Numbered from the stretch's first letter, positions 44,060 to 57,000 are shown. The stretch is 64,000 nt of DNA from Monosporascus cannonballus (GCA_004154925.1 QJNS01000210.1:62001-126000), one strand, 5' to 3'. Made by a program: numbers and translations. The notes: generated from the sequence alone by a model not told the origin.

Positions 44060-45992
44060 AGATGACCCCCCCATCCGCGCTCCACCCCATCAACGCGCCA
44101 CCCCACAACCGCGTTACGCGTCGATCTACTTACTGATTTCTTTCCATATAAAAAACTTCTTAATAACGCTTTAAAAAATTGAAAAAATTATCTTCTTCTT
44201 TAGCAGAATCTACGCTTTCGAACGATATGCAGCCCTTAGCTTAATTCCGTACGGCGCAGGCAATTAACGAAGTAATACGTAAAAGGTCCCTGCGTTTAGC
44301 CTCCAAGGGTTACCAGGTTAATAGAAGATATATCTTACGCCGTATCTAAAGTGTACAAACGAAAAAAAAGTTCGATAAAAATTGTTAAAAGCTATTACGA
44401 ATCCGGGAGGAAACTTTAGCCCGTTAAGTTATTGTACAAAGTTAATTAGGGTATGCACTATCCCATTCGCGATTCCTCTTATACGCATAACGCCTCCTAA
44501 TTAATAACGGCAGCCCTAAACGTTTAAGAAAAAGTTGGGTAACCCGATTTTTGCGTTACCATCCTGGAATCAAAATTATCAAAGGCAAGTTTATTAATTA
44601 TAAGCGTTTAAATGGCGTTTTTCCGGTTTCCATTAACGTTTTATTCGGACGTTTTTCCTTACCGGAGGTTAAAGTTATCAAATAAAAAAATTAATTTAAC
44701 GCGGACGAAATCGGAATAATAAAAGGCATAAGCGAAAATTATTTCGTCCTTAAAAAAACCTTTAGGAAAAATATCCTTTTGAAAAATACCTTTAAAAAAG
44801 GGTAAATTATTATAATCACCTATATTAATATTAACGGACGATCGCTGCCGTTTTTCGTAATTTTTAGCGGCGTTAATATATAATAATAATAATTCCTTAA
44901 TTCGGACAATAAAGCATATAAAAGCTAGTACTTTATTACGTTAAAAAACGGCTAAACGAATAACGAAATCGGCTTAAAATGGTTTCGCAAAGTTTTTATT
45001 CCTTATACCAAGTCCGAAAACCCGGACGAATAAAAGCTATTAGTAATTAACGGTTATAAAAGCTATACCACCGAGGAATTTATATGGATGTACCTTTAAA
45101 ATAAGATATATATTATTTTCCTACCTACTTATATTTTTATGTTTTTCAGCCTTTTAACGTAAATATATTTGCTACCTTAAAGCGGAAATACCGTTATTAA
45201 TTCCGCAAACGCTATTACGGGCATGCTTCCAAAATTATAAATAAACCCGATTTCTTTTGGGCGTTTGCAAAGGCGTAACAGGAAATTATGATAACCTCGG
45301 AATATATTATGAAAGGCTAGGAAATAATAAGTTTACGTCCTATTAACAAGGCGAAAATATTAAATAACAAATACGTTAGGAAAAAGGGGGGAATAATAAA
45401 TATACTTACCCAGAAATTAATTTTTATCCCAAAACGATTTAATTTTTTATCCCAATTAACTGCTTTAAGTATTAAAACATTTAAATTATTTAAGGAATTA
45501 ATTCGGATCGAAAAAGCCCTGGTACAGGTTAATCCAGCTTACGGGAATTTTACCGTACGTTTCTTGTTCCGCAAGTTCGCCAAAGCCCTTAACGATAAAA
45601 CCGCCAAATTCTTTGCCACCGAGGTTTTTAATAGGCAAATAATTATAACCCTTAAAAAAGCGAAACCTAAAAAGCGTAAAAAAGTACAGCCCGAGCCCAA
45701 TAAGGGTTTCGTAAAAATGATCTCGGTCAGGAAGGTAAAAGTAGGGCGGAAGGCCCCTGCGAAAGGACGTTCTGTTGTTATTCGGCAAAATTAACAGAAA
45801 ACCGAGCCTTCCGGAAGCGACGAAAATAATAAGGTGGAAGCGGATTGCATCATTATATGGTTTACTTAGTATGGAATTAATTGATAAAATGGCTGTTGAG
45901 ATATTGTTATTTGAATGGAGAAGTTATTATGGCGATGGCTTCAAAATTGGGTGGAGCGTTGATGGGGTGGAGCGCGGATGGGGGGGTTATCT
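44060..45992 (+). mobile_element. F: pogo/Fot1-type DNA transposon, full length
   Basis: 1933 bp with terminal inverted repeats of about 44 bp (44060-44103 and 45949-45992). Both share the run cccccccatccgcgctccac and its neighbour cccatcaacgc, and they differ at a few sites. Flanked by TA on both sides (44058-44059, 45993-45994). Encodes one transposase relic. Inserted in the 3' part of E, downstream of gag in E sense. The TIRs are strikingly unmutated compared with the coding body. Confidence 0.9.
44168..45794 (+). pseudogene. F transposase (DDE_1, pogo/Fot1 type)
   Basis: The N-terminal DNA-binding part includes QAINEVIRKRSLRLASKGYQ and SWVTRFLRYHPGIKIIKGK (CENP-B-like HTH region). The catalytic core has FNADEIGIIKGISENYFVL (first Asp retained, codon 44704-44706). 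Next is LLVINGYKSYTTEEFIWMYL (second Asp now Asn, 45049-45051), then QPFNVNIFATLKR (third Asp now Asn, 45156-45158). The C-terminus 45564-45794 is open and reads KAKPKKRKKVQPEPNKGFVK, a basic nuclear-localisation-like tail typical of fungal pogo transposases. RIP stops and two lost catalytic residues make it inactive. It would have cut and pasted F at TA sites. Confidence 0.8.
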
Positions 45993-46019
45993 TATATGCT
46001 ATTAGCTCTATATCTTCGC

Positions 46020-46859
46020 GTTATTTTCCCTGAGGTTTTTCTTTTGCCAATTCTTTTAACGTTTCGTAAGCGTCGAACTTATCTAGGTTCTTCCAGGTTT
46101 TATCAAACTTTTTCGCAGTTATTTTTTGTTATTTAAGCAATAACGGAGCTTTTGGGGCCTTATTAACGCCAATATATCGGACGGCAACTTCCTTTCTTTT
46201 GGGATAATTCCTCCGAAAATGCCCCGTTTCGCCATATCCTAAATAACGCCTTTCCGTTCGCCAGCAGCGCTTACGTTAATAATTAATAGTTAACGTGCCG
46301 ATTTTTATATTTTCCATAATATCGTTCGCCGATTAGAAAATTATTACGCATAAATGCGCCAGGGTGGGAGCCGTTAGGAATAATATTTTTAAACGGTAAA
46401 GGAATTACGCGAACTTTTTTTAAATATTAGGTTATTTTTCGTAATTTAGCTGTTTTTTCGTTTTAATATTAAGGCCCGAAATTAATAGGAAAATTTTGGC
46501 TTTATCCAGTTATTCGTTTTTTCCGGCCTAATAAAAAGTATTTTCCAATATGAGAACGTATTCGGACGCCGCTTAAACGTTATATTAACGTAATTTAATT
46601 AAATATTAACCAATTTTTTATTTTTTATTAAATTTTTTTAAGGTAATGGCGATATAATTTAGGAAGCTTTAAGGATTTAATTTTTTTAAAGCTTTTTATA
46701 TGTACGGCAAAAACGTCGACTTTTAAAGCTAACGGCTAAGGGCTTTTTCAATGTAAAAAAGCTACGTACGATTATCGCCAATCGCCTTTCCGTTAACGAG
46801 TAGCTTCTTATTTATTTCGAGCCTCCAGGCGTTATGGTTCTTACGGCCTTATAGTTCGC
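46020..46859 (-). pseudogene. E gag, C-terminal part with zinc knuckle
   Basis: Minus-strand frame reads AWRLEINKKLLVNGKAIGDN near 46800 and, near 46190-46260, RYLGYGETGHFRRNYPKRKE. This is a CCHC zinc knuckle (C-x2-C-x4-H-x4-C) in which all three Cys are Tyr while GH is kept, a textbook RIP pattern. It ends KKFDKTWKNLDKFDAYETLK near 46060. Gag binds RNA and forms particles. The frame continues across element C into 59215-59345. Confidence 0.7.
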
Positions 46860-47049
46860 TGTGACGGGCACGATGCGTAGTCTGAACGGAGGCACGGCCC
46901 AACGAAGGTTTATATTTAAGGTGAGGAGGGAAGGGAAGAAACAGCTAGCCACCAGCAAGGTGGCTGTTCCCTATATACATATGGGTAAGCTCGGGCTAAG
47001 GAACTTGCTCCGTAAGCCCGAACCGCCCTATAGGCTTTAGCCTATAATA
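46860..47049 (-). repeat. C 3' LTR (left)
   Basis: 190 bp, tgtgacgggcacgatgcg...tagcctataata. Better preserved than the right copy at its outer end. Contains an inverted repeat gccaccagcaaggtggc. Confidence 0.9.
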
Positions 47050-47059
47050 TCACCCCTTT

Positions 47060-47310
47060 CTTCGCCCTTAGAGAATGACGAGGCTGCGGCGAGGCGGCGG
47101 CGGCTTTGCTTATATTTCTTTCTTTTTGTCCCTGTTCGTGCCCTTACGTTTTCGCCGACCCCGTTTTCGTTTTCGAATAACTTCTCGAAGTTATTAAGGG
47201 CAGTTGTATTTTCGAAGCTGTTACGTAATTTTTATACTGGTTCGGCGTAACCTGCCCACTTTACGAATAGCTCTTTTCGGCGACCGCGGCCTACGCGCTT
47301 ATTTTCGGCC
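47060..47310 (-). pseudogene. C integrase chromodomain (C-terminus of pol)
   Basis: Minus-strand frame reads VGRGRRKELFVKWAGYAEPV, stop (Trp codon TGG now TAA), KLRNSFENTTALNNFEKLFE, then Lys/Arg-rich sequence to the PPT. This is a chromodomain of the gypsy integrase class (LVKWxGYxEPTWEP pattern). D is inserted directly upstream of it, separating it from the integrase core at 54-55 kb. Base composition is nearer normal than the rest of C. Confidence 0.75.
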
Positions 47311-47315
47311 TTTAG

Positions 47316-47701
47316 TGTGACGGCTAAGCGGTTTAACCAATTATTAAACCTTAAGTCGACGGGTTTATATTGGCAGGAGTATCGTGGGAATCCGAACAAT
47401 GGATACAGTAACGTATTACGTCTCGTAATGCCAAGGGTGCCTTAGGTAACGAATTGTTATTGTAAATTAAAGTTATCTAAACTATGGAATTAATAAGCGT
47501 ATATATTCTTCTTTTTTAGCTGAATTACCACTAGTAAGTTGATAATCCGGCTTACTGGCTTACCACTAATAAGTTAGTAATCCGGCTTACTGGCTTACTA
47601 CCAGTAAGCTAATGATCTATTACGTAACCTGATCCATATAATTTTTTTGGCCTTTTCCGTTACGACTGTTCCTGGAGGCCGTAACTTATTAGGTTGTAAT
47701 A
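47316..47701 (-). repeat. D 3' LTR (left), with tandem repeat in U3
   Basis: tgtgacggctaagcgg...aggttgtaata. Carries about 2.3 copies of a roughly 36-bp unit (gtaatccggcttactggctt plus accactaataag) at about 47535-47615. This U3 part is unlike the ctcaag-rich U3 of A-type LTRs although the rest is shared. Confidence 0.9.
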
Positions 47702-47717
47702 CGATTTCCCTTTTCCC
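47702..47717 (-). promoter_or_regulatory. D polypurine tract
   Basis: cgatttcccttttccc is the complement of gggaaaagggaaatcg, immediately internal to the 3' LTR; same motif as in A2. Confidence 0.75.
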
Positions 47718-47866
47718 AAAATCTTGTCCTTAAGATTTTTTTTTTCCTAGTAAATTTTTTTTTATATACTTTTAATATATTTTCCGGTATATCCAAACGT
47801 TGTTTTCGTAAATCCGAATAGCGATTTGCCTTAGTTAATTTAATTGAAATTGAAAGTTTTAACGTA

Positions 47867-48200
47867 ATGCCTTATTTTTTGTATTTTGTTCGATAACTTA
47901 ATTACCAAATAATAAATGGGGTTTTTCGTTATAAGGAATATGTCCGTCGAAGTCGTTCGTATAACGGAATAAGAATTTTTATTTCCATAATTAATTGTTA
48001 TACCGTAAAATCGAAAAAATTAAAAAAAAAAGCTAACGGTCGAAAAATCTTTATCCAAAGCTTTTATGCGTTTTTTTTTGCATATATCGTTGGCGTTAAT
48101 ACTATTAGTTTTAAGGTACGAAATTTATTAATCGTACTTTTTAATCTTTGGATAATTTTAGTAATTTTGCATAATTAAAATCGGAATCCGTAATCGAAGT
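47867..48200 (+). pseudogene. Antisense accessory ORF of D (Cys-cluster protein)
   Basis: ATG at 47867 opens MPYFLYFVR, stop, LNYQIINGVFRYKEYVRRSR then SYNGI. The spacing equals a C-x2-C...C...C-x2-C...C-[DN]G cluster with Cys turned to Tyr by G-to-A. After a frame change, Lys-rich sequence (KIEKIKKK) and INRTF, stop, SLDNFSNFA near 48150 recall the coiled-coil part of the other copies. It lies between the PPT and the 3' end of pol, on the opposite strand, as in A1, A2, G and H. Function unknown. Confidence 0.5.
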
Positions 48201-48289
48201 TCAGGTTTTAGAAAAAGTAAACGTTATTAATTGGAATACGGTAAATTAAGGGTTTCTTTTTGTAGATTTCGTAAATTGGGATGTTATTA

Positions 48290-51200
48290 TTTCGGGTGGT
48301 TCCGCTATTGTTAATAAAAATTCTTTAATAGGCGTTAGGCGCTAATAAGATTTTTAGTGGATTTTCAAATATTTTCAAAATTTAGCTGTTTTTTCCATTT
48401 AATTAGGTACTGGGTAAATTCGTTTTATTTTTGCATGTTAAGTATTTTTTCTATTTCGTATGCTTATTCGTTTTTTATTTTTACGTCGTTTTATGCCGTA
48501 TATATTTTAATTGTATTTGCTATTAATTCGAATAAGGAAATATAAAAAATTAAATAAAATTTAACTTTTGGTAAAAATTCTAATTAATAATTATTTTTTA
48601 AGATTTTCTTGGCGATTTTGTATGGACCGATATATTTGAAATCGAGTTTTTTATTGGGTCGTTTTATTTAAATATTTTTTATAGCGAAGAAAATTATTTT
48701 CCTCCTTTTCGAAAGTTAATTTTTTTAATTTTTTTCTGGTTATAATATTTGTTTATTTAATTTCGTACAAATTCCAGTTTTATTTTTATTTCTTAGTACA
48801 ATTATTATAGCTGTTTTAACGTAAGGATTATTTTAACATTAATTAAACCGTTATTACGTATTTTTTTATAAATTTTTGAAATAAAACCAAAATTTGTATT
48901 TGCAAGTATTATCTTAATATTTTCGTAATAGTTAATATTATAAGTTAATTAAGTAATCGGTAACTTTTTAATTTAATTATTTTGTTCGTAATTAATATAA
49001 TATTATAAATAAGTTTTTAAAATTTAATTTATTCGTTTTGTTTATTTATCCATTTAAGGTTTAAATGCGTTAAATAATTTGTAATTTAAGCCGATTTATA
49101 TTATATGGTTTTGCCAAAACTTAAATGCGAATATTGATCCTTTGTTTAATATGATTTCTATTAATAATCCGTATATATTGAAAATATGTTTAAAAAAATA
49201 TATGTTAATTGTTCGGCGTTTGTATTTTCGTAATATGGTAAAAATAGGAAAATTTTGTGAATCGATCGACGATTACAAAGATGTTATCGTAATATATTCC
49301 CGTAATTCAATTTTTTGATATAGGAAATTTAATAATAAAGTTGAATATAACTAAATATTATGATTGCTTTGTAACTGGTAATAATTATAGTTCTTCATAT
49401 GGTTTATGTTATTAAATCTTTATTTTAATGTAAATATTATATTATTATATAACTTTTTATATTATTAATTTTATTTTAAAAAAGAAATATATACGTTAAA
49501 ATTGCTTTAAGGTTTTGTAAATCCCTAAATATTTATATAATTAATGTTCGTATATTTTTCGTATTAAATTCTTTTAATATTTTTCTGGAACTTATATTTT
49601 GTCCGTTTTTTGGTTTGCTAAAAAATTATTATTATATTGTTAAATATTTTGATATATATTATAAGGTACTGCCCGAATTATCGCATTTTGTCATAAGCGT
49701 AAATATCCTTTTATAGTAGTATTAAAAATTATATAATTAACTTTGACCAATTTCTTTTCGAAGTTTGGCCGCTTACTTAAAGTATTTGCTTTGCCGTTTT
49801 CTGAATTTCTTTTATAAATAATAACGAAATCGAAGTTCGCCAATTCTTTTGCATATCGAAATTATCGTTCTGTAAATTCCTTGGTCGTAATAAATCGGGT
49901 AAGATTTTGATAATCTATATAAACTTTAACCTGGTATAAGTTTCCTTTTAAAAAATGCTTAAATTTCCGAAATGCCATAATAATAGCCATAAATTCCTTA
50001 TTTGTAATACCATAATTAAATTCTGCTTTTTTTAACTTATACGAAAAGAATATAATAAGGTATAATTTATTTTAATTATCTTATTATCCGATCATTATGT
50101 TTAACGCGTAATCCGAAATATCGGTTTTTAGTTTAACAGGGCGGTTTAGATCGTACATAATTAATATTAACTCGTTAGTAATCGTATTCTTAATATCTTG
50201 AAATACTTTTTCCGTATTTAATATCTATTTAAATTCTTTTTTTTTCGTAAGATTTATTAAAGGTATAATTATTTTGTTAAAGTTTCGAATAAATTTCCTA
50301 TAATAGTTGGCGAATCCAAGGAATACTTATACCTTTTTAATTATTATTGGTATCTACCATTTTATAATTACAGCAATTTTTTAAGGTTTATCTTAATATG
50401 TCCTAAAGTAATAATATATTCCAGATATTCCATTTTTTTATATATGGAATTAACTTTTTTCCGTTTTAATAAATAGCCTTATATTTTATAAAGCTTAAAA
50501 AACTTTATAAATATATTCTATATATGTTTTTTCCGTTTTTAAGAAAATGAGAATATCGTCGAGATAGCAAATAACGAAAATATCAAGGTATTTTTGTAAT
50601 ACGTAATTTATTATCCGTTAAAAGGTTGCTAGTACGTTTGTAAATCCCATTAATATAACCAAATATTTAAATAATCCGTATTTCGTTTTAAAAGGTATTT
50701 TTTATTTATATCCTTTTTTAATTTTAATAAGGTTATATCTATTTTTAAAATCAAATATTATAAATTATATAATTCCGCAAAATCGGTTTTTTATTTCCGT
50801 AATTAGGGGTAATAATATTTAATCCTTAATAATAATATTATTCAGTTATCGATAATTAACCATATATCGCAATTTCTCATTCTTTTTAGGTACAAAAAAT
50901 ATAAGGTATTTTGCTGGTAATTTCGAAGGTCAAATCCATTTTTTTATAACCAATTTTCCAAATATTCTTTGAAAGTACGTAATTCGTTTCTATTAAAATT
51001 ATAAATAAGGTAAAATTTCGTTAAGAATTCTTTTTTAAAGATTATCTTATAATCTTATTTATTATGTTTTAATAATTTCATATCGAGCTCCTTTTTAAAA
51101 AGCTGTTCGTATCTATAATATTATGATAATATATTAATCAAATTTTCTAATTTTTTGGGCTATTATTCTTATTGTTCTAGATCGTTATTTCGTTATTTTA

Positions 51201-51900
51201 GTTTCGCTTTAATGGTAATAATAATATGTCATATTTTTCTTTAATGCCCGTTTTCTTTTTTATGTTTTGTTTTTTTAAATAATAAGATATTTATCGCATC
51301 CTTATGCCTGCATTCGTTGCCATTATCAATCGAATATTAAGATTTCGATTTTCTTTTTTTTTATTTATTAATAGGAAATAAAACGAACTTTACCTGGCTA
51401 ATTCCGCCGTTAATCAAAACTCCGTACTGGCGTATCCATAATAATCCTAAGATCATATTATAATTCCCGAATAAAACGATATCGAAATTAACTATTTAGT
51501 ATTATCTTTGGACAAAAATCTCGAAATAATCAATTTCGCGTATAACTTTTCCGTTATCGTAAGCAAATTCCTAACTTTCGGTATTCGTTATTATATAAAA
51601 TTCTAACTTATATCTCCATAGCAATTTAAGCTTATTAACCATATCTGGTGCAATATAATTTCCGCCTAAAGTTTCGTAATTTATTATTACAATATACTAA
51701 TACGTTCCGATTTATATTTCCAAGGTAATAAAGTTATTAACGTCTTTTATCGTCGCGTTTAAAACCTTTTTCGGAAATTTTCTTTAACTCCTTTAGGTTT
51801 TGTTATTCTGCAGTTTTTTTATAGGTAACCTTTTTCTTTTAACTTTTGTTTAAGTTTATCGAACCTTATTTATGTTTTTTCGTTTAGCGCGTTAAGCTGC
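48290..51900 (-). pseudogene. D pol: RT, RNase H and integrase
   Basis: RT palm reads VICYLDDILIFLKTEKTYIE with an intact YLDD at 50555-50566, unlike the other elements. RNase H and integrase follow towards lower coordinates. Near 48560-48720 the integrase C-terminus reads FKYIGPYKIAKKILKNNYQL with slips, a GPY/F-type module, and then KVKLHPIFHISLLE-like sequence. Protease is expected near 51400-51700, not resolved. Multiple stops close the frame. Confidence 0.65.
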
Positions 51901-53665
51901 TATATCTATTGTTATTATCGGCGTACTATTCCTTTAAGCCGTATTAATTATTCCTAATTGTTTTGCAGTTTTTTTCCTAATCGAATAAATTATTTTCTTA
52001 TATTTACAACTACATCCCATTATGCGTCGTTCCGGCTATCGTTCCAAAAATTTCCTATAAACTAATATATCTTTTCTTTAATAACCTTTTTTTCTTAAAG
52101 ATTTATAATAAATACCAATTAAAAATAAAAATCCGTAATAACTTTTTAATAATACTTTTTTACCGTACGCTAGATTAACTTTTTTTCCGTTTGATAATTA
52201 TATTATCTATAAGAACAAAAAAGGTTTTTTTATAGACATTATTTTCTTTCAAACCAGCTCTTTATTTCGGCCAATTGCTGGATATTTTCTGGAATTATGG
52301 TTCGAAATTATTAATATTATTATTCATTATTTTTGTTATACCCAATACGATTTGGAAAATCAAATCTCTTACAGTATATTCGGGTAATTCGTACGTAAAT
52401 ATATTATTTCCATTTTTCGTAATCGGGATATTCTCGTCGTCGACAGTATATAGCATATATTTTACCGTATTAATCAAATATTCCAAAGCAAAGTTTTTTT
52501 ATTTAATCCCGGTATTCGTATAACTATCCTTATAACGTCTCTTACTGTATTCGTAATATTTATCGAACCAACTTTCTGGCTTTTCGCATTTTTCGTTAAA
52601 TCTTTTATCGTAATAATCCCGGTTAAATCTTTTTTCGTAAGCCTAATATATATTTAGCTTAAATCATATTAATAATTTTATTATTATTTCCTTAATTATT
52701 CCTAAATTATTTTTCCGGTATAAGGGTTTAATTATCTTATCGTAATTTCTTGGGTTTTTTGCACTTATAAACTTTATGTCCCATTTTATCATAATTAAAG
52801 CATTTAATCTAGCTCCAATTTTTTCTATAGGTAACGCCGAACTCCATAAATGCTGGCGTTATTTTATAAAAAATAAAAAGTACATCTCGTTTTTTCCCTT
52901 AATTAAACTTGTTATATCCCGAACGTAAAACATATTATCCCTTTTTCCTTTATTATTTTTCAAATTGTCGATTATTAATCTTAATTATCTTTATAATATA
53001 CTGATCTAAGGCAATTAATTGCTTAATCCGAATAATCTTACTTTTTATATTATCCTTTAACCTTTTATAAAATATATTAATAAGGGTATCGGCTTTATCG
53101 TTTCCTTATCCCGCCTTAACCGTAAAACTTTTGAAGATTACGGCGTACTTAGACGCGGATTTTTTCTGTTAAAATTATAAAAATTATTAAGCCGTTAATC
53201 GTTCTTTATCCAGATTATCCAAATTATTACGTATTTTATTTTCAAAATTAATATAAATTAAAAGAATTTCATTAATAAAATTTTCTTTATTTGTTTTTTT
53301 TATTTTCAAAAAATTTTTAATAATGGGCTCAAATTAATTAACTATATCTCCTATTAGATATATTCTTATTATTAGGACCATATCCGCTAGGTTATTAAGA
53401 TTTAAAAAGCGAAAGTAAATTCGTGTCTAAATCAGGAAAATTTAAAGGTTACCTTTTCTATCGTAAGGTTCTGGTTTTTTTTTGGCTTTATACGAACTAG
53501 AAAAGGTTGGGCAGGTATAGCCTTAAGTTGTCGGACTTCTTTTTTCAGCTCCCGAATTCGAACCTAAAGCTGCTAAATAAGGGTTTCCTAAATGCTGGTC
53601 AACATTTTGACAGTATTAAATATTGTTCAGAATTTGATGGTATTATTAAATAAAAGTTTGTAATA
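51901..53665 (-). pseudogene. D gag with zinc knuckle
   Basis: Minus-strand frame at 52761-52802 reads CFNYDKMGHKVYKC, a CCHC knuckle with only the second Cys lost to Tyr. It is preceded by IK and followed by KKPK. This is 0.87 kb from the 5' LTR, normal for gypsy Gag. The minus-strand open stretch 52295-52486 (MEYLINTVKYMLYTVDDENI onwards) lies downstream and may be the gag-protease junction. Confidence 0.6.
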
Positions 53666-54051
53666 TATAACGGCTAAACGGTTTAACCAATTATTAAACT
53701 TTAAATCGATAGGTTTATATTAATAGAAATATTATAAAAATCTAAATAATAAATATAATAATGTATTATGTTTCGTAATGCTAAAAGTACTTTAGGTAAC
53801 GAATTATTATTACATACTGAAATTATCTAAATTATGGAATTAATAAACGTATATATTCTTTTTTTTTAGCTGGATTACTACCAATAAGTTGGTAATCCGG
53901 CTTACTGGCTTACCACCAGTGAGTTGGTGATCCGGCTCACTGGCTTACCACTAGTAAGCTGGTGATCCATCACGTAACCTGATCTACATAGTTTTCTTGG
54001 CCTTTTCCGTTGCGACCGTTCCTGGAGGCCGTGGCTTGTCAGGTCGTAACA
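53666..54051 (-). repeat. D 5' LTR (right)
   Basis: tataacggctaaacgg...caggtcgtaaca, 386 bp, with the same U3 tandem repeat (ccggcttactggcttaccac, then ccggctcactggcttaccac). The RIP load is concentrated in its first 200 bp; the U3 end is almost unmutated. Confidence 0.9.
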
Positions 54052-54056
54052 TTTAG

Positions 54057-57000
54057 TATATATTTTATTGCATACTTTTTTTCCCCTTTTTTGATAGTAT
54101 TGGTAATAATTAATTATCATTTAGGATTTGGCTAAATAACGGATCCTTTATTATTAACTTTAGGAGATTTATGTCGAATTTCGGGTATATCCCCGACGGT
54201 ACGTTTAACTTTACGATATTATGCGGCATAATCGCGGTAACTTTATATTTAGCGTATATTTAAAATAACTTTTTGGATAATTGTAAGGTAATTACGTTTT
54301 TTAAGTTTAGATATATTAGGTCTTTTATTTCGAAATACGGTACTTATTTTCTAAAAGCGTTAGTTAATTGCTTTATCCGGACCTATATTAACCCCATAAT
54401 AGCTTATGCGAATTCCGTATTTTTTCGTAACCTTTTAACGAAATTAATAGCTTTTTCCACTTTGGGGGTTAGTTAGGTAGTTACCGGTATTTCGCTAATA
54501 AGCTTTATATCGTATTTATAAGTTAGGAAAAAAGGGTTTATTTTTAACGAAAAGTTTTTGCCGTTAAGGGCCAGTTGTGTTACCGGTAGAAATTCGGCCT
54601 AGTTATATTATGCGGAATTTATAAAATAACGAAAGTACGCGAAAATTTTTTGGTTAACCTTTTCCGTAATTCCGTCCGTTTAGAGGTGGAAAAATGTATT
54701 AAGTTATTGCTATATACTTATTAGATCGCATAAATAGGTCCAGAATTTGTTCGTCCAATTATTCCTCTTATCGGATATTAATTTTTTAGGGAAACCGTAA
54801 TATTTTTAATAGCAGGTAATAAAACGTTAAGTATACGTTTTTGCGTTTATGTTAAATATCGGTTTTAAAATAACCGTTTTCGTTAAGCGATCGTAAAGTA
54901 CTATAAGAAAACGGGGGTCCCTTTTTTGCCTTGCCGGTAGGTTAACTATAAAATTTACCGAAAGATTTAAATAAAATCGGTTTGGAATAAGTAAACGCCG
55001 TAATAACCTTTTTTTCGTTTCTTTTTATACGTACGACCTATTACATACGTTATAGTTATGGCAAAAACAGCGCATATTTTAAATTTATCCCGGCTAATAA
55101 TAATTACGAATTAATATTATTAATATAACGTTTTTTCTTAAGTAACCGGTAATATGAAAATCGTATATTTATTAAATTAATAATGTCCGGAATAGTTCCT
55201 AAATAAGGACCTAACTATGTTCTTTAAATTATAAAAGATTTTTAAGGTTAAAAAAATATTTCGTTATATAAACTTTTACCGCGTTTATAGCCGGAAAAAA
55301 GTTACGTAATTTTTGGGCCACGGCGGCGTACGCCATATTTAATGTTTTATCCTTAATAACCCTTAAGTTTTATATTTCTTAAAGGTTTTTTTCGAGGAAT
55401 ATTTCCTTACCGGAGGGTATAACCGGTTGTTTATTATTTTTTTGCTTTAGGTAAATTACGGCCATTAAGATTTTTTAAATTCGCATTAATTTGTTAAATA
55501 ATTAATTTTCCTTAATTAACTGGGTTATCCGCTTTTTAAACTTAATATTTTTTTCGTTACGAAATATGTTTTATAATTTGCAAAATATAGTATTAAGTCA
55601 GTTTATTAATTTATTAGGATAATATTTAAGTACGAAATTAAATGTAAATAAGAAATCGGTTTATCGAATTTGTTTTTTAGTAAATTTGCGGATATTTATA
55701 AAATATTAAACGTTTGCGTAATTTATTAGGATCGTAAAAAGGTTAATTAGCCTTTAAAGCTTTTTTTTTATTTTGTTAACGTTTTAACGGTGGTTAATAA
55801 CTTTTTATCGTATATTTCGTAATTATATTTAACTGGCGATAACTTCCTTAAGAAATACGTAATTAATTGTAAGCGTTTTAACGAATTAAATTAAGATAAA
55901 TATTTTTTAATTACTTAGCCGGAATAATGTGCCTTTATTACCGTTTTTTGGAGGGTTTTAATACGTAAAGATAAACGTTATAATAAAAGATTTTTTAAAT
56001 CGGTCGAAAATTTATTATTTTTCGTTTTTCTAACGGAAAAAAGTCTTTTTCTTAATTAGTTGTAAAAAGGAAGCTATTATTCTGTTAAAGTTTTTTATAA
56101 AGGTTCGGTAAAAGTTAACGAATCCGATAAAGTTCTTAACTTTTTTTACGTTAATAAAGGCCTTTTATTTTCGAATAACGGTTATTTTTTTAAAATCAAT
56201 TTTTAGATTTATTTTTGCTTTAATAATAAATTTTAGGTATTTCGTTTTTTAAATTGCAAATTTGTATTTATCCGGGTCCAGCTCTAATTTTATTTCTGCT
56301 AAACGGCGGAATACCATTTTAACCTTAGTTATGTAATTAATTTAAAAGCCGGATAAATAAATTAATATATTGTTTATATATACGGAATAGAAATTATTAA
56401 GATAACGTTTTAATATAATATTAATATAATACTGAAAAATAACCGGTATATTATTAAGGCCAAATAAGTATATTAATTATTCGAAAAACCTGAAATATAT
56501 ATAAAACGTAATTTTTTATTTATTTTCCTAGCAGATACGTAACCGGTAAAAAGCCGTTCGAACGTTAAATTTCGTAAATTACCGGGTTTATTATTTAAGT
56601 TTGTAACGTTTCCTTTATTAACGAAAAAGGGTAATAATTTTATTTCGTAATCTTATTTAATTTTTTATAATTTATGCAAAACCGTAAATTCCCGTTACGT
56701 TTTCTTACGAATAATACCGGGGTATTTATAAGAAAATTATTAACTCGAATTTAATTTTTATCGAACAAGTTTATAAATATTTTACGTAAAATTAATAATT
56801 TTTCCTTTAATATTCCGTATAAGGATCTTTATAAGATTTTTTTGACCTAAAATATTTATTTTTAAGTTTATTATTACGTTATTATTGTTATAATAAAGTA
56901 ATAATAACGAATTTTCGTTATTTGCAAAAAGATTTTGGAATTTTTATACTTTTTTAAAAAACGTTTTGTTATATTTTTAGAAATTAATTACGGCTTTATC

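Larger units (their letters stand above)
47316..54051 (-). mobile_element. Element D: gypsy retrotransposon, innermost and youngest of the nest
   Basis: 6736 bp, two 386-bp LTRs (47316-47701, 53666-54051), exact TTTAG duplications (47311-47315, 54052-54056). Minus orientation: PPT next to the left LTR, RT at 50.5 kb, Gag knuckle at 52.8 kb, and an accessory ORF on the plus strand at the left. Inserted in C pol. The RT active site is intact, so it is less decayed than A1, A2 and G, but many stops are present. Confidence 0.92.

Noticed and set aside
45498..45788. 96-codon minus-strand ORF
   Set aside because: Antisense shadow of the basic C-terminus of the F transposase.
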